Origin: Laburnicola sp. R22_1
Taxonomy: Eukaryota; Ascomycota; Dothideomycetes; Pleosporales; Didymosphaeriaceae
Reading direction: 5' to 3'
NCBI GenBank assembly: GCA_014281115.1
Contig: JACONQ010000003.1
Span: forward strand, 2,914,001-2,978,000
DNA: 64,000 nt
A program made the translations under genes and the position numbers. The notes below the pieces were generated by a model that worked only from the letters and a program-made list of their open reading frames with translations, searched no databases and had not been told where the DNA came from. This document shows positions 1 through 11,539 of the stretch, in pieces. The first letter of the stretch is position 1, and each line of letters starts with the position of its first letter.

Positions 1-255
1 CGTATAGATAACTAATAATAGTAATAGTAATAAGCTAGGTGTGCTATATACACTATAAGTAAACTTTATATAGGTTAGAAGCTTATAAGGTATAGAGTAT
101 AAGTAAGTAAGTTTAAACTATTATCGCGTTATTAGGTAGTATTTAAGATTAGTCTTTAATTAGATTTAGATGCTATATATAGTATATAATAACCTTGTAT
201 TTTAATTTACTTTAACCTTAAACAAAACGAAAAGGTTAAAAAGAGTATTTGCAAT
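1..255. repeat. End of a foldback (long inverted repeat) element
   Basis: This stretch matches base by base, with scattered transitions, the right end of the foldback element at about 43,875-44,139, and the reverse complement of its left end at 40,689-40,930. The shared landmarks are a GGTTAAA/TTTAACC-rich terminus and the TAAACTATTRTCGCRTTRTTAGG block. Only one end lies in the window, so a second copy of the element probably extends beyond position 1. The terminal bases after 245 diverge from the other copy. Confidence 0.75.
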
Positions 256-524
256 CTAACTAACTAACTTTATAATAATACTTTAACTTACTTTTTACTA
301 TATTACTAAATAATTAATACTTACTTTTTAATCTTTTACTGTTATAATAAATAATTAACTACTTAGAATCCTTAAGTATATACTTTACTACCACTATAAT
401 ATATAATCAATTATATATATATAACTTGCTTTTCTTTTCTTTAGAGTTAATTTCTAATATTACGTAATTCTAGGCTAGCTATTTAACTAACTATTATATT
501 ATATCACTATTTTATAATTATCGT

Positions 525-632
525 TTTACGCTCTTTTTAATTACTAAGCAGAGGGCTTTGCTTTTGTTATTATAATTTTCAAGATAAAAGCCTTTATTAT
601 ATAACACTAGGTAGATAGTATAATAACACATA
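525..632 (+). repeat. R2 short dispersed repeat, copy 1
   Basis: About 108 bp that recurs eight times in this window, in both orientations. The diagnostic core is a small palindrome (AAGCAGAGGGCTTTGCTT here) after CTCTTTTTAATTACT, followed by an AAGCCTTT box and a CTAGGTAGAT box. It carries no coding capacity. The rest of 256-838 is plain AT-rich DNA in which I see no gene. Confidence 0.75.
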
Positions 633-838
633 TTATATTATATAATTAATAATTTCTTTAATAATAACTTTTATTATAATAATAATCACAGCTTTCCCTT
701 ATAGCGTTGTACTGTATACCCAAAGGTCTGCGATGTTTCTCTTCTAGATTATAATAATAATAATAATAATTATAATAATAATTATAATAGTAACTAACCT
801 AACTATTTTATTAATCTTTTCTTATAACTAGTAAGCTA

Positions 839-1052
839 CAGTGGGGTGACAAAAAAACACCTTTTTATACCCTTTTTAAAGTATAGTAACCTACTTATTT
901 AATAATATAAAAATTATAGAAATTTTATATAAAATAGAGAAGATTAGTAAGTCTAATAAGGTATACTTATGTAATGCTAACTAATTAGCATAAGAGAGAT
1001 TTTTGGCCTTAAACATAAGGCTTTTAAAAAGCGAAAATTAAAATTTAAAAAA
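839..1052 (+). mobile_element. Truncated Tc1/mariner left end
   Basis: It begins directly after TA with CAGTGGGGTGACAAAAAAAC, closely matching the terminal inverted repeat of the complete Tc1/mariner element at 58,324. About 150 bases further in, the two share a block around TTTTTGGCCTTAAAC...AAGGCTTTT. The remnant is cut off at 1,053, where a solo LTR begins, and no transposase frame or second end follows. It is therefore a fragment of the same or a sister family. Confidence 0.65.
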
Positions 1053-1338
1053 TGTTAAATAGGCTCTACAGCTAGCTATACAGACATCAATATCTAATAC
1101 TCTATATTAGCAAGTGCAGAGGGTGTATACGATAATTATATAAGGAAATGAAATAATATAATAGAACAACTTAGTATTAATTGCTTATCTCTAAAAAGGA
1201 TGCAAATAGAAAGGAGAAGGTCCTGCAATATATAGGCCGCAGTGTATAGGTATTACATAATTTCTATACATTACTATTATATAATAATATTAAAATCTTA
1301 ACCCTCTTAGGTGCCTTGATCTATATAGTGTACAGACA
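1053..1338 (+). mobile_element. Solo LTR, family S1, copy 1
   Basis: It starts TGTTAAATAGGC and ends GTGTACAGACA, and aligns over its whole length with the copies at 37,470-37,820 and 41,391-41,664. TG...CA ends, no internal coding region and a length near 280 bp mark it as a solo LTR. No clean target-site duplication remains here (flanks AAAAA and CTAGT), probably because of later mutation. Confidence 0.7.
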
Positions 1339-2880
1339 CTAGTAACTTTTTATTTTAAAGTTGCTGTTAGTAATTCTCTCTTTCTCTGCACAAACTATCT
1401 GCTTACTAATATTTACCTTATTTATTTATTATTCCCCTATCTATATGCCTCCTACTCTAGCTAGTCTACTTTAGTTAGTAGAAAGATTTAATTAAGTAAC
1501 TATTTGTTATACTTTATTGCTATTTATTAGAGGCGCGATTAGGCTTATTAGTAGTAGAGTAATAGTCTAGCTAATAGCGGTTAAAAGCAAGATTACACAG
1601 TTAATAATAAGATTGCAGTAATAATATATTATTTATATAGAGTTCTTTTTACTTAGTTTATTTCTTATATAATAGGTAGACGTATTTATCTTATCTATTT
1701 AGATAGCAATATTAGGCAATTATGCAATATTAGATAAGGGAAAGACAAATACTAGTAAGGGTTAGAAATTAAAGCTTTAGATAGAAGGGAGAGGTATATA
1801 AGATAGGCTTTCCTTCTTTTATTCTTCTCTTTCTTATTCTCTACTTTAAACATCTCTCTATGTATGTCTTTTCTTTTTAGCTCTTTTCTCTTTTTTTTCT
1901 TTATTAAGCTAATCCCCTATTTCGTATAGTACTAAACTATAGCTCTTATTATATAATATTTTATCTTTATATAGTGCTAACTTGCTATAAATAATAGTAC
2001 TTATACTAGCTAGTAACTAAGTTAGCTTTCCTAGGTTTAATCTTATTATACGTAATCTTCTAGATAAAAAAACTATATTATCCTTTTCACTAGTTTCTAT
2101 ATAAACTATATATTCTTCTATAATATCTCTATTAATATAACTTTTCCTATTCTTTATAGGTTTGCTTTTATATAGATACTAACTTTAAAATAGGCTTAGA
2201 AACTTAATATTGCGTATATACCTTTATATAATATTAATATTATTCTTCTAGCTAGTATAAACTTATATCTATAGGCTGCTAAGGTTATTTAGTGCAAAGA
2301 ATATTTATTTGCGCTGTTAGTCTAGTTGCGTAGTTACCTTAGGGGCACTTTATACGCCTACTACTATAGTAATATAATTAGACCTAGGCCTTTTACTAAG
2401 TGCTATACGCTAGTAGACTTTTAAGTAGGATTATGCAGTTCTTGCGTGTAGCAAAGCTATAGTGCTAGGTGCAATTATTGCATAGAATAGGGCTAGAGTA
2501 ATAGGATAAACAATGCTAAACATTATTTATTAATACTAAACTAAAACAGACTCTTCTCTAAATAAATATGTGTTATGTCTCTTCTCTTTCTATACAAATA
2601 ATAGATAGAAAAATACGTATATTTAAGTAATATATATATATATATATAAAGAATTAAATAAACATATTACGCAAAAGAATAAGTAAATAATAAGGAAATA
2701 GTTCTATATAAAGGCTAAGACAAGCTTATATAGGCAGGCTTAAGACAATCTATTAATACTTTAATAGTAATTATTAAGGTGTTATTAGAAATTAAGAACT
2801 CTAGAGCCTAGTTTAGGGTCTTCTTTATATAGGCATTAGTAGAATTATCCTTTCTATTAATCTATCTAATCTTAGAGATC
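1339..2880. other. AT-rich mutated DNA, no gene seen
   Basis: RIP-type sequence with stops in all frames. A pyrimidine-rich stretch follows a TATATAA at about 1,795-1,880, and an AT dinucleotide run lies at 2,631-2,648. It may contain the 3' LTR region of the minus-strand Copia element that follows, but no matching second LTR was found. Confidence 0.5.
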
Positions 2881-5450
2881 TTGCAGTACTTATATACTTT
2901 ATAAAGTAATATAATATTAATTATAAGGCTCTTCTTATTTATAGTTTCTAGTTATATAAGACAGTTATAAAAAGACTTTAAATCTATATAGATAACTATA
3001 GAAATTAGCGGCAGACTAAGCATGCGTATAATCTTTTAGAGGATTATACTAATAGCAATAGCATTATTAAAGCCTTCTACTATACTATATAGCTTGCTAG
3101 TAAGAACACTTCTTATTACTCTCTTACACTTAGTTAAATTCTAGTGTATAATATTTGCTAGAATATTAAAGTTGTTACTATTACCTATATAATACTTATT
3201 ATCTAGAGCGATTAGAGATTCTAGTTATAAGCTTAGATTCTTATTATTAGCAAATAAGCTATTAGTAAAGATAAACAGCTTTATAGAATAGAAATTTAAT
3301 AGTATAAAGATAAGACTACGCTTACTATTATTAATTTGCTATTAGATTTATATATTTAATGCGTTAATATCTTTATATCAGAGTAATATAGTCTAAGTAG
3401 TAATAGATAAATTAAATATAGCTTCTAGTTAGTATATAGATACAATATAGGCGTCTCTCACACACTGCTCTATATACCTCTAAGTAGCATCCTTATCTTT
3501 AGAATTAATTATGCAAAGGCCCTTTACTTAACCTTTCTATATAAGAACTATAGTGTTATATATAAGCTAAATTCTTCTACTATTAAACTTAACAAGTTAG
3601 TCCTTAGTAAGAATAGTCTTATTCTTTGTATAGAAGGCTACTTTCTTTAGCTTTTTTCTTCTCTTTATATAAAGTTCTTATTAATAATGCTAAGGTTATT
3701 ATCTATCTAAATGCTAGTAATCCTAAAGGTATATTCTTCTTTATTAGTAATAAGTAGATATAAGTTATATAATAAAGTCTTTATACTAAGTTTCTTTTTG
3801 TAGTAGTTATAGTAGATCTTAAAGTAGTAAAGACCTAATTTAGCTACACTATAAAGTAGTTATAAAATATAGAAAATTATATCTCATAAAAAGTTTATGC
3901 ATAGTTTCTTAGGTAGTCTAGTATAGAGTATATAGTTTAGTTTATTAGTAAACTAAATATAGGCTTAGGTAATATGTTATAGTTTAAAATATATTCTATA
4001 TATTATCTAAAGACTTACTCTAATATATGGAGTAGGAGCTAGCTTATCCTTTAAATAGTAGGTAATTAGGTAAGAATTTTATACTTCTCCTTATTAAAAT
4101 AGCTAGTAAACATAAGGCGGAATTTCTTATATAATTGCGTACTCTTGCCCTTAACTTCTTATATAAGGCAAAGGATAAAGATTCTACCCTTATACCTAAA
4201 TAAGTTAAAGAGAAGAATCTTTAATATACTATTAGTGATAAGAGTATCTATCTCTATATAGTCTAACTCTTTAAAAGGTGCTTTAAGTATTATAATTATA
4301 CCTTTTACATAAAGCTTTAAAGATAGTTCCTAATTACTTATCTTCTTTTAGAAAAGAAATATAGTATCCTTTTTTAGGTAGTCTCGCCTTCTTTTCTCTA
4401 GAGAATCTCTTTATATAAAGGTAATATTATCTACTTTATATAATAGTAGAAGAGTATAATCTTCTTTATAATAGTATAGCTTAAATTATATATAGTAAAA
4501 CTTTACTAAACTATTTTCTAAGTTAAGGATTATATTATTATCCTAAATGCCCTTAATTTTATATAGGCCTATCTATTTACCTGTCTCTCTCTAGACAATA
4601 ACCTTAAATTTAAGTAGGAGCTTAAGGACTTTATATATTACTAATAGACTATTATAGATGTTTAGCGCATAATTAATATTAGTTTTATTCCTTTCCTTCT
4701 ATAATATCTTTATTACCTTGTATATAGAATTTATACTAATTCTAGGATATACGCTAAAAACTAGTAGTATATATATAAGACTATCTAGGCCTATAGTATT
4801 ATTAATAGCTTTAATAGCTATCTAAAGGATACTCTTCTTATTTATATAATCTTCTAGTTTAGCCTTAAAAATATTAAAAGCTCTATAAAGAGGTGTGTAC
4901 AAACGCGTAACCTTCCCTATTATCTAATATACTTCTATAGGCATCTACTTATAGGTTATGCTAATAATCTTTATATAGTTCCTAAACTTATCTATTATAA
5001 AGTTTGTACCTAAATTATATATAATATAGTTATACAGACCTTAGTAAATATTAATCTAGCATCTAGAGAGGGCTTCCTACGCATTTTATACAGACATTAA
5101 TTTTAAAGAATTATAGCTTAAAATAATATATCTATATCTATAATATGTAGTGCGTCTCTAGTTATAATGCGTATAATATTAATAATAATCTTATAGTTAA
5201 AATAGGTGTTATCCTTAATAGTAAACTTAAAGCAACGTAGGGCTTATTTATATAGTTAATAGTAGTAGCAAAACTTCTAAATTTTATTTAGTATAGTAGT
5301 ATCTACTTTATAGCTAGTATTAGTAAGTATCTTCTAAAGTCTTTCTATATAGAGATGTCTAAATTATTAATAAAGACAATAGAGCTCTTATTTAGTAAAG
5401 AAAGATACAGTTTCTTTCTTACTATTATTGAAGAAAGGGTGTCCCTATTT
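2880..5450 (-). pseudogene. Copia-type pol remnant A (integrase, RT)
   Basis: Read on the minus strand with stops taken as Gln/Trp/Arg, this follows a Copia polyprotein. The pre-integrase/integrase region spans roughly 5,400 to 4,700, including a YRAFNIFKA-like segment near 4,860-4,890. The reverse transcriptase spans roughly 4,260 to 3,200, with a VKGKSTQxYKKxRL segment near 4,130-4,180 and a segment resembling YG(I/V)AEAGTHW near 3,840. RNase H would lie below 3,200. The order is correct for a minus-strand element. Many in-frame stops show that it is dead. The family is the Copia lineage widespread in fungi; this is recognised by reading, not by a search. Confidence 0.65.
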
Positions 5451-7689
5451 GTGTATAATTGGTATAGTTATGCTATCCTTTTATATAATAATATTTAGAG
5501 TATTATTAAAGTAGGCACCTAGCTTATTAGTATCTGCTAGTAACCGCAAAAATAGTGTTAAAGTGTCTAGAATATAATAGGTAACTATTTCTATTAAATT
5601 TATAATTTATATAGTTCTTAGAGATTCTTATAGGTTATAACCTCTAAAGCTAATATTAGTATTGCTAAGTATCTAATTATTTTTATATAGGGATTCTCTT
5701 ATACATATACCTCTAGCGATACATTGCTAATAGTAGAAATTCTTACTATACTTATATTTCATAGTTCACCTTAGTATATTATATAGTATTAATTTTTAAA
5801 AATAAACTATTTTGTATATTCCTTTAGCTCTATCTTATTAATATGTTTGCTAGTTATGTAGTAAAGATAGGCAGTAGTAGTTAGATAGAACACTTAATTG
5901 TTGCTATTATTATTATTTTTACTCTACTCCTCTTTTTGTACAAAGTGGATTCTTTATTATTATATCCTTCTATATTCTAAATATGGGACCAAATAGTTTT
6001 ATACAAAGGCGTTTTATTATTATACCTTTTATCAAAGGTAATATACTACCTTATTATATAGGTATACTTATCGCGCGAATAGTTAAAAGACTAACAGCCT
6101 TCCTTATAGTATATAAAATACTTCTTTAGTCTTATATAAATATTGTTTAATTAGAATCTAAATTACAATAATAATAGTATAAATTATCTACAAAATCCTT
6201 ATTTGTAAGGGCCTAGTAAACTCCCTTTTTATATAGAAAAGTTATATTTATAATTAGTATAGTATATATTAGCCTTTTATAAGTACTAATTAGATTAGTA
6301 ATTAATTATAACTTAAATTAACGCATAGAGATTAGCAAGTAACGCTTCATGAGTAGGCTTAAAATAAATATAGTCTACTCTAGCTCTAGGTGTCTATAGC
6401 ATACTTATATAATAGTAGTATAGAGAGAAATTTCCTTAGTAAAGTCTACACCTAATACTCTTTATATAAGGGTAAGCCTATTAATTATTATTTCTAAGAC
6501 TATGTGCAGACTCTTATTAGGGTTCTTACGCTGGTATTATATAAAATTATTATAGTCTCGTCTATCTAATACTAGTTATAGTTAATAGTAGTATTAAAGT
6601 AACTATTAAGTACTTTATATAAGCACTTCCATAATTATCTAGGGCAGATAATATAGAGGTAATACTATACCGCACAGCTAGTAAGGATATCTAAAAAGAT
6701 ATCTAGGTATTAATCCTTAGTAATATCTAGGCGTCTATATAAATCTGTAAAGATCCTAGTTTTATCTACTAAAATATTTTATAGTGTTCTAGTACAGTTA
6801 TTATTCTTGTTCTATACCTTTTAAAATTAAATTATCTTGTTAGCTAGAATTCTTTAAGGAGGTAGGTTGTACTTAGGTAGAAGCTTATATAGGTTAGATT
6901 ATAGCATAGGCTTAGTTTGTATAGATTAGTATAGTGCCTATAATTCGCATTTAACTAGTAGTAGTTCTATTTTATATGGCGTTTAATAATTATAAGGAGG
7001 TGGAAAGAATCGTAGTTAGGTACTATATATAAAGAGTAGTGGTTTATTTAGTTATTTGTATAAATATAATTACCTTTAGTACTTATATAGAGGTTCTCTT
7101 AAGATATCTATAGGGACCTGCAGCTATATAGGTGCCTATAGTAGCAGCAGCTTACTCTATTTAGGTTTATATAACAGCCTAACTAGCTTAGGTATCTTTA
7201 AGATTAGTCTTAGTGTTTATATATAAGGAGTTAAGCGAGCTAGTAAAAGTAGTAATATACTATAGTGGAATAAACTCTACTATATAGGTTATGTGGTAAG
7301 CTAGTGCCTAATTAGCTCTTAAGGATTTAATAGGCGGTTTTTTTCTACACATATAACTTAATTAATCTTTCTACTAAGTTCTAATTAGGGCTAGGTTCTC
7401 CTATAAAATTAGCGACTAACCCGCAACTTAAACCTCTAAAAACCTTAACCTTAAGAAGGCTATTATATTAGTACTCTATTATAGATAAGTAGAGTTGCCT
7501 AAGAAAAAGATAAGATAGAATAATAGTGGCGCGTAGCAGTGTGTGGAACAGCGCATACTAGGAATAGAAAGAAATTCTAAAAGAGACTTAGGGGCAAAAT
7601 TAAGCGCAACTAAGTATAGCGCTAACGTTATAATAGAAATATAACCTAAGCTTTAATTAGCTATTACATTAGCACTTTTTAAACTATAT
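5451..7689 (-). pseudogene. Probable 5' part of Copia A (gag/protease side)
   Basis: It lies upstream of the integrase of Copia remnant A on the minus strand, where gag and protease should be. I cannot recognise motifs through the mutation load. A 160-bp block at 7,122-7,285 recurs at 36,473-36,630, showing that this sequence belongs to a multicopy family. Boundaries are nominal. Confidence 0.35.
7122..7285. repeat. Repeat block shared with 36,473-36,630
   Basis: The two blocks start with an AGGTGCYTATAGTAGTAGYAGCTTA-type stretch and run to AGCRAGCTAGTAAAGRTAGTA, differing mainly by transitions. The copy at 36.5 kb is isolated from any pol remnant, so it is a fragment of the family. Confidence 0.65.
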
Positions 7690-8130
7690 TACTAGAAATA
7701 AATAATAAATAATAAATACTAATAACTCTAGTATATGCACAAATTAGGTATAGAGTGTAGGATCTAGGACTAGACTAGACTAGACTAGCACTAAACTAGA
7801 CTAGCACTAGACTAGACTAAGACCTAGACTAGAAAATAACTAGAACTAAGCACTAAACAACTCTTAGAGTTAGAATATTAAGCCTCTAGAAGTAAATAAT
7901 AAGTACTAATAACTTTAGCATATGCACAAATTATGGATAAAGCGTGGGCTCTAGGACTAGACTAGACTAGTACTAGACTAGACTAAGACCTAGACTAGGA
8001 AATAACTAGAACTAGGCACTAGGCGACTTTTAGAGTTAGAACATTAAGCCTCTAGAAACAAATAATAAAAAATAATAACTCTAGTATATATATAATATTA
8101 TGTGTAGAGCATAGGCCTAGGTATAAGGAA
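7690..8130. repeat. Tandem array with CTAGACTAG runs
   Basis: Three head-to-tail units start near 7,692, 7,884 and 8,052, giving spacings of about 190 and 168 bases. Each opens with a TAGAARTAAATAATAA-type stretch, then a CTAATAACTYTAGTATATGC block, then (in the first two) runs of CTAGACTAGACTAG and AAATAACTAGAACTA. The length difference comes from extra ACTAGACTAGC copies in the first unit, so there is a short repeat inside the long one. No protein is encoded. 8,131-9,090 holds further AT-rich DNA with no gene seen. Confidence 0.7.
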
Positions 8131-9094
8131 TATAGAAATAGAATAAAAATAGAAGCCTAGGTTAAGAAGTAGTTAGAACTAGGCGCTAAAAGACGCTTAG
8201 AGCTAAAATTACCCTACTAGGACTAGACAACTAAGTAATTATAAATAAATAAGAACTAAGAATAGACTAGGGCACTAAGACCTAAACTAAGAAAAGGACT
8301 AAAGCTAGATACAGCATCATCCTTAGAACCTAAAACTAAGGCAGAGTTAGAGAAAACTAAGAGATAATAACAAGTATAGGTGCGCGGAAGTAGAAATAGA
8401 AATAGAACAAACTAAAATACTAACTAAATAACTAGTAATAATAATATCTTGTAGAAGGAAAACGAGTTAGAATCTTAGATTTAGTGAGCGAATTAGATAA
8501 GATTGCTATATAAAAAAGGAAGCTAAAGGGCTAGACTATATATACGCTTACAGAGAAGGAGCAGGACTAAAATAATACTATTTACATATTTACAGGCACA
8601 TAATTGCACCTAGTTAGAGCCTTATTTCTATAATACACCCCCTAGGTAGGCTGTGCAAGCAGCGTGCCTACTTATATAATAAGGCTTAGAATAATCCTAA
8701 CTCGAATTAGCTTACAAATTAAGTACCTAGCTAAGTAACTAATTAGTTATAATAGTGCAATTTAAGCGTTTATAGTTATATAAGCCTATAATAGCCCTTT
8801 ATTAATAATAAAACTCTGCTTATCTACTCTCTATCTTTTTGCTTAGTTCCTCTAGTTAAGTTTTCTATAGTAGTAAGTTAATTATTCCTATCTCTTATTT
8901 CTTAATTTAATAATTATAAACTACTAACTAGTATATATAAAACGCACTAATTAATATATCTATAAAGTTTTAAATAAAGCTTCTTTAAAAGAAATACAAA
9001 TAAAAGGCTAAAAAGATATGAGATTAAATTAATTAACTTATAATACGCCGCTCTAATTACCTTTTAAATAAAACTCCTAGTAAGGTTACTTCTA

Positions 9095-10100
9095 ATCTCC
9101 TAAAAAAGAGAATATATAAGAAGATGGCAAAAACCTAAAGGTATAATTAATCTTAACTATCTAAGCGTTCTAAGCCTATTAAGGACCCTTCCTAACCTTA
9201 TAAGAAGTCTTTATAATTAAAGAATACTAATTAGAATCCCCCTAAAACTGCTTCTTTAAGCAGCTCTAAGTCTAATAACAAGCCTAAAACTTCTAAAAAT
9301 AAGAAGATTAAGAAAAACAAGCTTAGTTTAGCCTCTAATTAATTATATAGCCCTAAGCGTAGGTATCTATATATTATATGCCTTAGATCTTGTCTCTCTA
9401 GCAGCTTAGATAGTAGATTTTTTAAAAATGCGTTAACTAAACACTTAAATACCTAATATTATTATTATATGTCTAGATATATATATAAACTATTATATAA
9501 AAACCTAATTATTTTTAGCAATCCTTCTTTACTACTATTCTTAAGGCCTAAGGAGCTTAAAAATAAGGTTTATAGGTTTATTTAGCGTTAGGTAAATAAT
9601 AATTTAGTATATAATTATGTGCATTTAGTTAATTATTTATTAATTTTTATAGTACTAATCTTCTTATATTAATTTCATAAAGAGTCTTGAGAACGCCTAA
9701 AAATATATTTAAGTAAGAAGAAGATTAAGGAAAGTAGTGCTCTATCTCCTACTCGGCTCTTAGATAAGGGTAATAATTACTAATCTTTCTTAGAAGATTA
9801 TAGCACTCCTATCTAGGCTAAGAATATTCCTATAGATTTAATTAATTTTACTTAACTACTCTATTAAGCAAGCACTTTTACCTTATAGTATAAGTTATTC
9901 TATATTAGTGCTTAATTATAATCTGCCTAGTTAGAGTCCTTAGTATAGTGCTACTTAGGCTAGTCTAGCTGTGCAGCAAGGTTACGTAATCCTAAATTAG
10001 CTAATTAACTAATATTCTAACTAGCCTAGCCTTAAGGTTGTAATTAATAAGTAATAGTCTACTTAGGTTCCTATTAGTAAAAATCTCCTTTACCTATATT
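9095..10100 (+). pseudogene. Unrecognised plus-strand frame remnant
   Basis: If TAA/TAG are read as mutated Gln codons, one plus-strand frame from about 9,115 stays coherent for some 300 codons. It has a strongly basic, Lys/Ser/Pro/Asn-rich N-terminal part (for example SSSKSNNKPKTSKNKKIKKN near 9,262-9,320) followed by more hydrophobic sequence. A disordered basic N-terminus would fit a retrotransposon gag, but no zinc knuckle was found and I do not recognise the family. 10,100-11,540 shows no motif I can name. Confidence 0.3.
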
Positions 10101-11539
10101 AGATCGCTAAAGCTTACTTAGTAAAGAATAAGATTACTTATAAGATTAGTAACTTTTTAAAGTATAATACTAATACTTCTACTACAAGTAAGCTTTGCGC
10201 TATTTTAAATAGTGGTTAATCTACCTTACTAGCCTTATATAGTGTTCCCCTCTAAAGAAGCTAACTATATATATCTTAGACTTAACTAGTTAGTCTAGTA
10301 TATTAGCTACTTAGCTTAAGTAAGAATTAGGGATATCCTTAAGGTAGAAAATTATTAATCTAACTAAGTCTATTACTGTTCTATAGGAAGAGATTACTAC
10401 TAATTAAAAAAATTAGAGTTATTTAGTTAGTTCTAATTATAGTTCCTTGCTTAGCTACTTCTTAGATATTAATTCTAAATAGCTAGTAGCTAATTATTAA
10501 TGCTTCTAAATAGCGGATACTAGTGCTGTCGCTAATAGTCTTTAAGGACAACTTAAGCATTATGCTTTGTCTAATAATTAGTAACTATTTTAGACTTAAT
10601 TTCCTGCTCTAAAGCTATAGAATTTAGTAGGGCTATTTAGATTGCATAGTACAAATTATTAGAATTATAGAATTTAGCACGTTTTATTACTTAGTAATTA
10701 ATCCTTTAGTTCTTTTAATTGCTCTAGGACTACTAGTTTCACTTACTAAGGTAGTAGATATAGCTCTTAAGCTACTTATAAGTCCCCTTATCCCTACTAT
10801 AGGAATTTTCCTAATATAGTACTAATTATTTAGACGCTCTAGCTACTAGCTCTAATCTAGCTAATAATCTATTTACAAATACTATACTATTTATTAAGTA
10901 GTCCTAATTACAGCCTATGTGCACTAACTCTAACAATAACGCTTATATAGGTCTACTAAAAGAATCTTCTCCCTATATAATAATAGAGAAGCTGTTAGAT
11001 CTAAAGAGCGCTTTCTACTAAAGCTAGACTAATCTAGGCTAGTATAGCCTTAAGTGTTACATAGCTACTTATAATATCTTATTAATTTATTAAACTGCGA
11101 TAATTAGAAACTAGTATAAGCTCCTCAAGAAATTATTTAACCTTTTTTTAAAAAAGTAATTATTTAGATTTTCTTAGATTGTATGTAATAGGTGTTAGTC
11201 TACATTTGTCTAGTCTTATATTAGGATCTTATTTACCTAGGTCTACTAAATAGGTAGCAGCTCTATAAAGCTTAAATTTAAAATTAGTTTATAACTTATA
11301 CTCCCTTTATAATAATACTACTTATATTCTTAAGATTTAGAAGCTTTTTAAAGCAAGCAAACTACTATTACGTAAGCGCTTTTATAAGTCTGTCTGCTAG
11401 CATATTACTTATTTTTAGGTAGGTAACTTTAAATAATTCTTTTATATATTCTTAACATAGCTATAAATTCTAGATATTATTATAGCGCAGACAAGTGTTA
11501 ATTCGCTTATTCTTCCTAATTACTAATCTAATTATTTAT

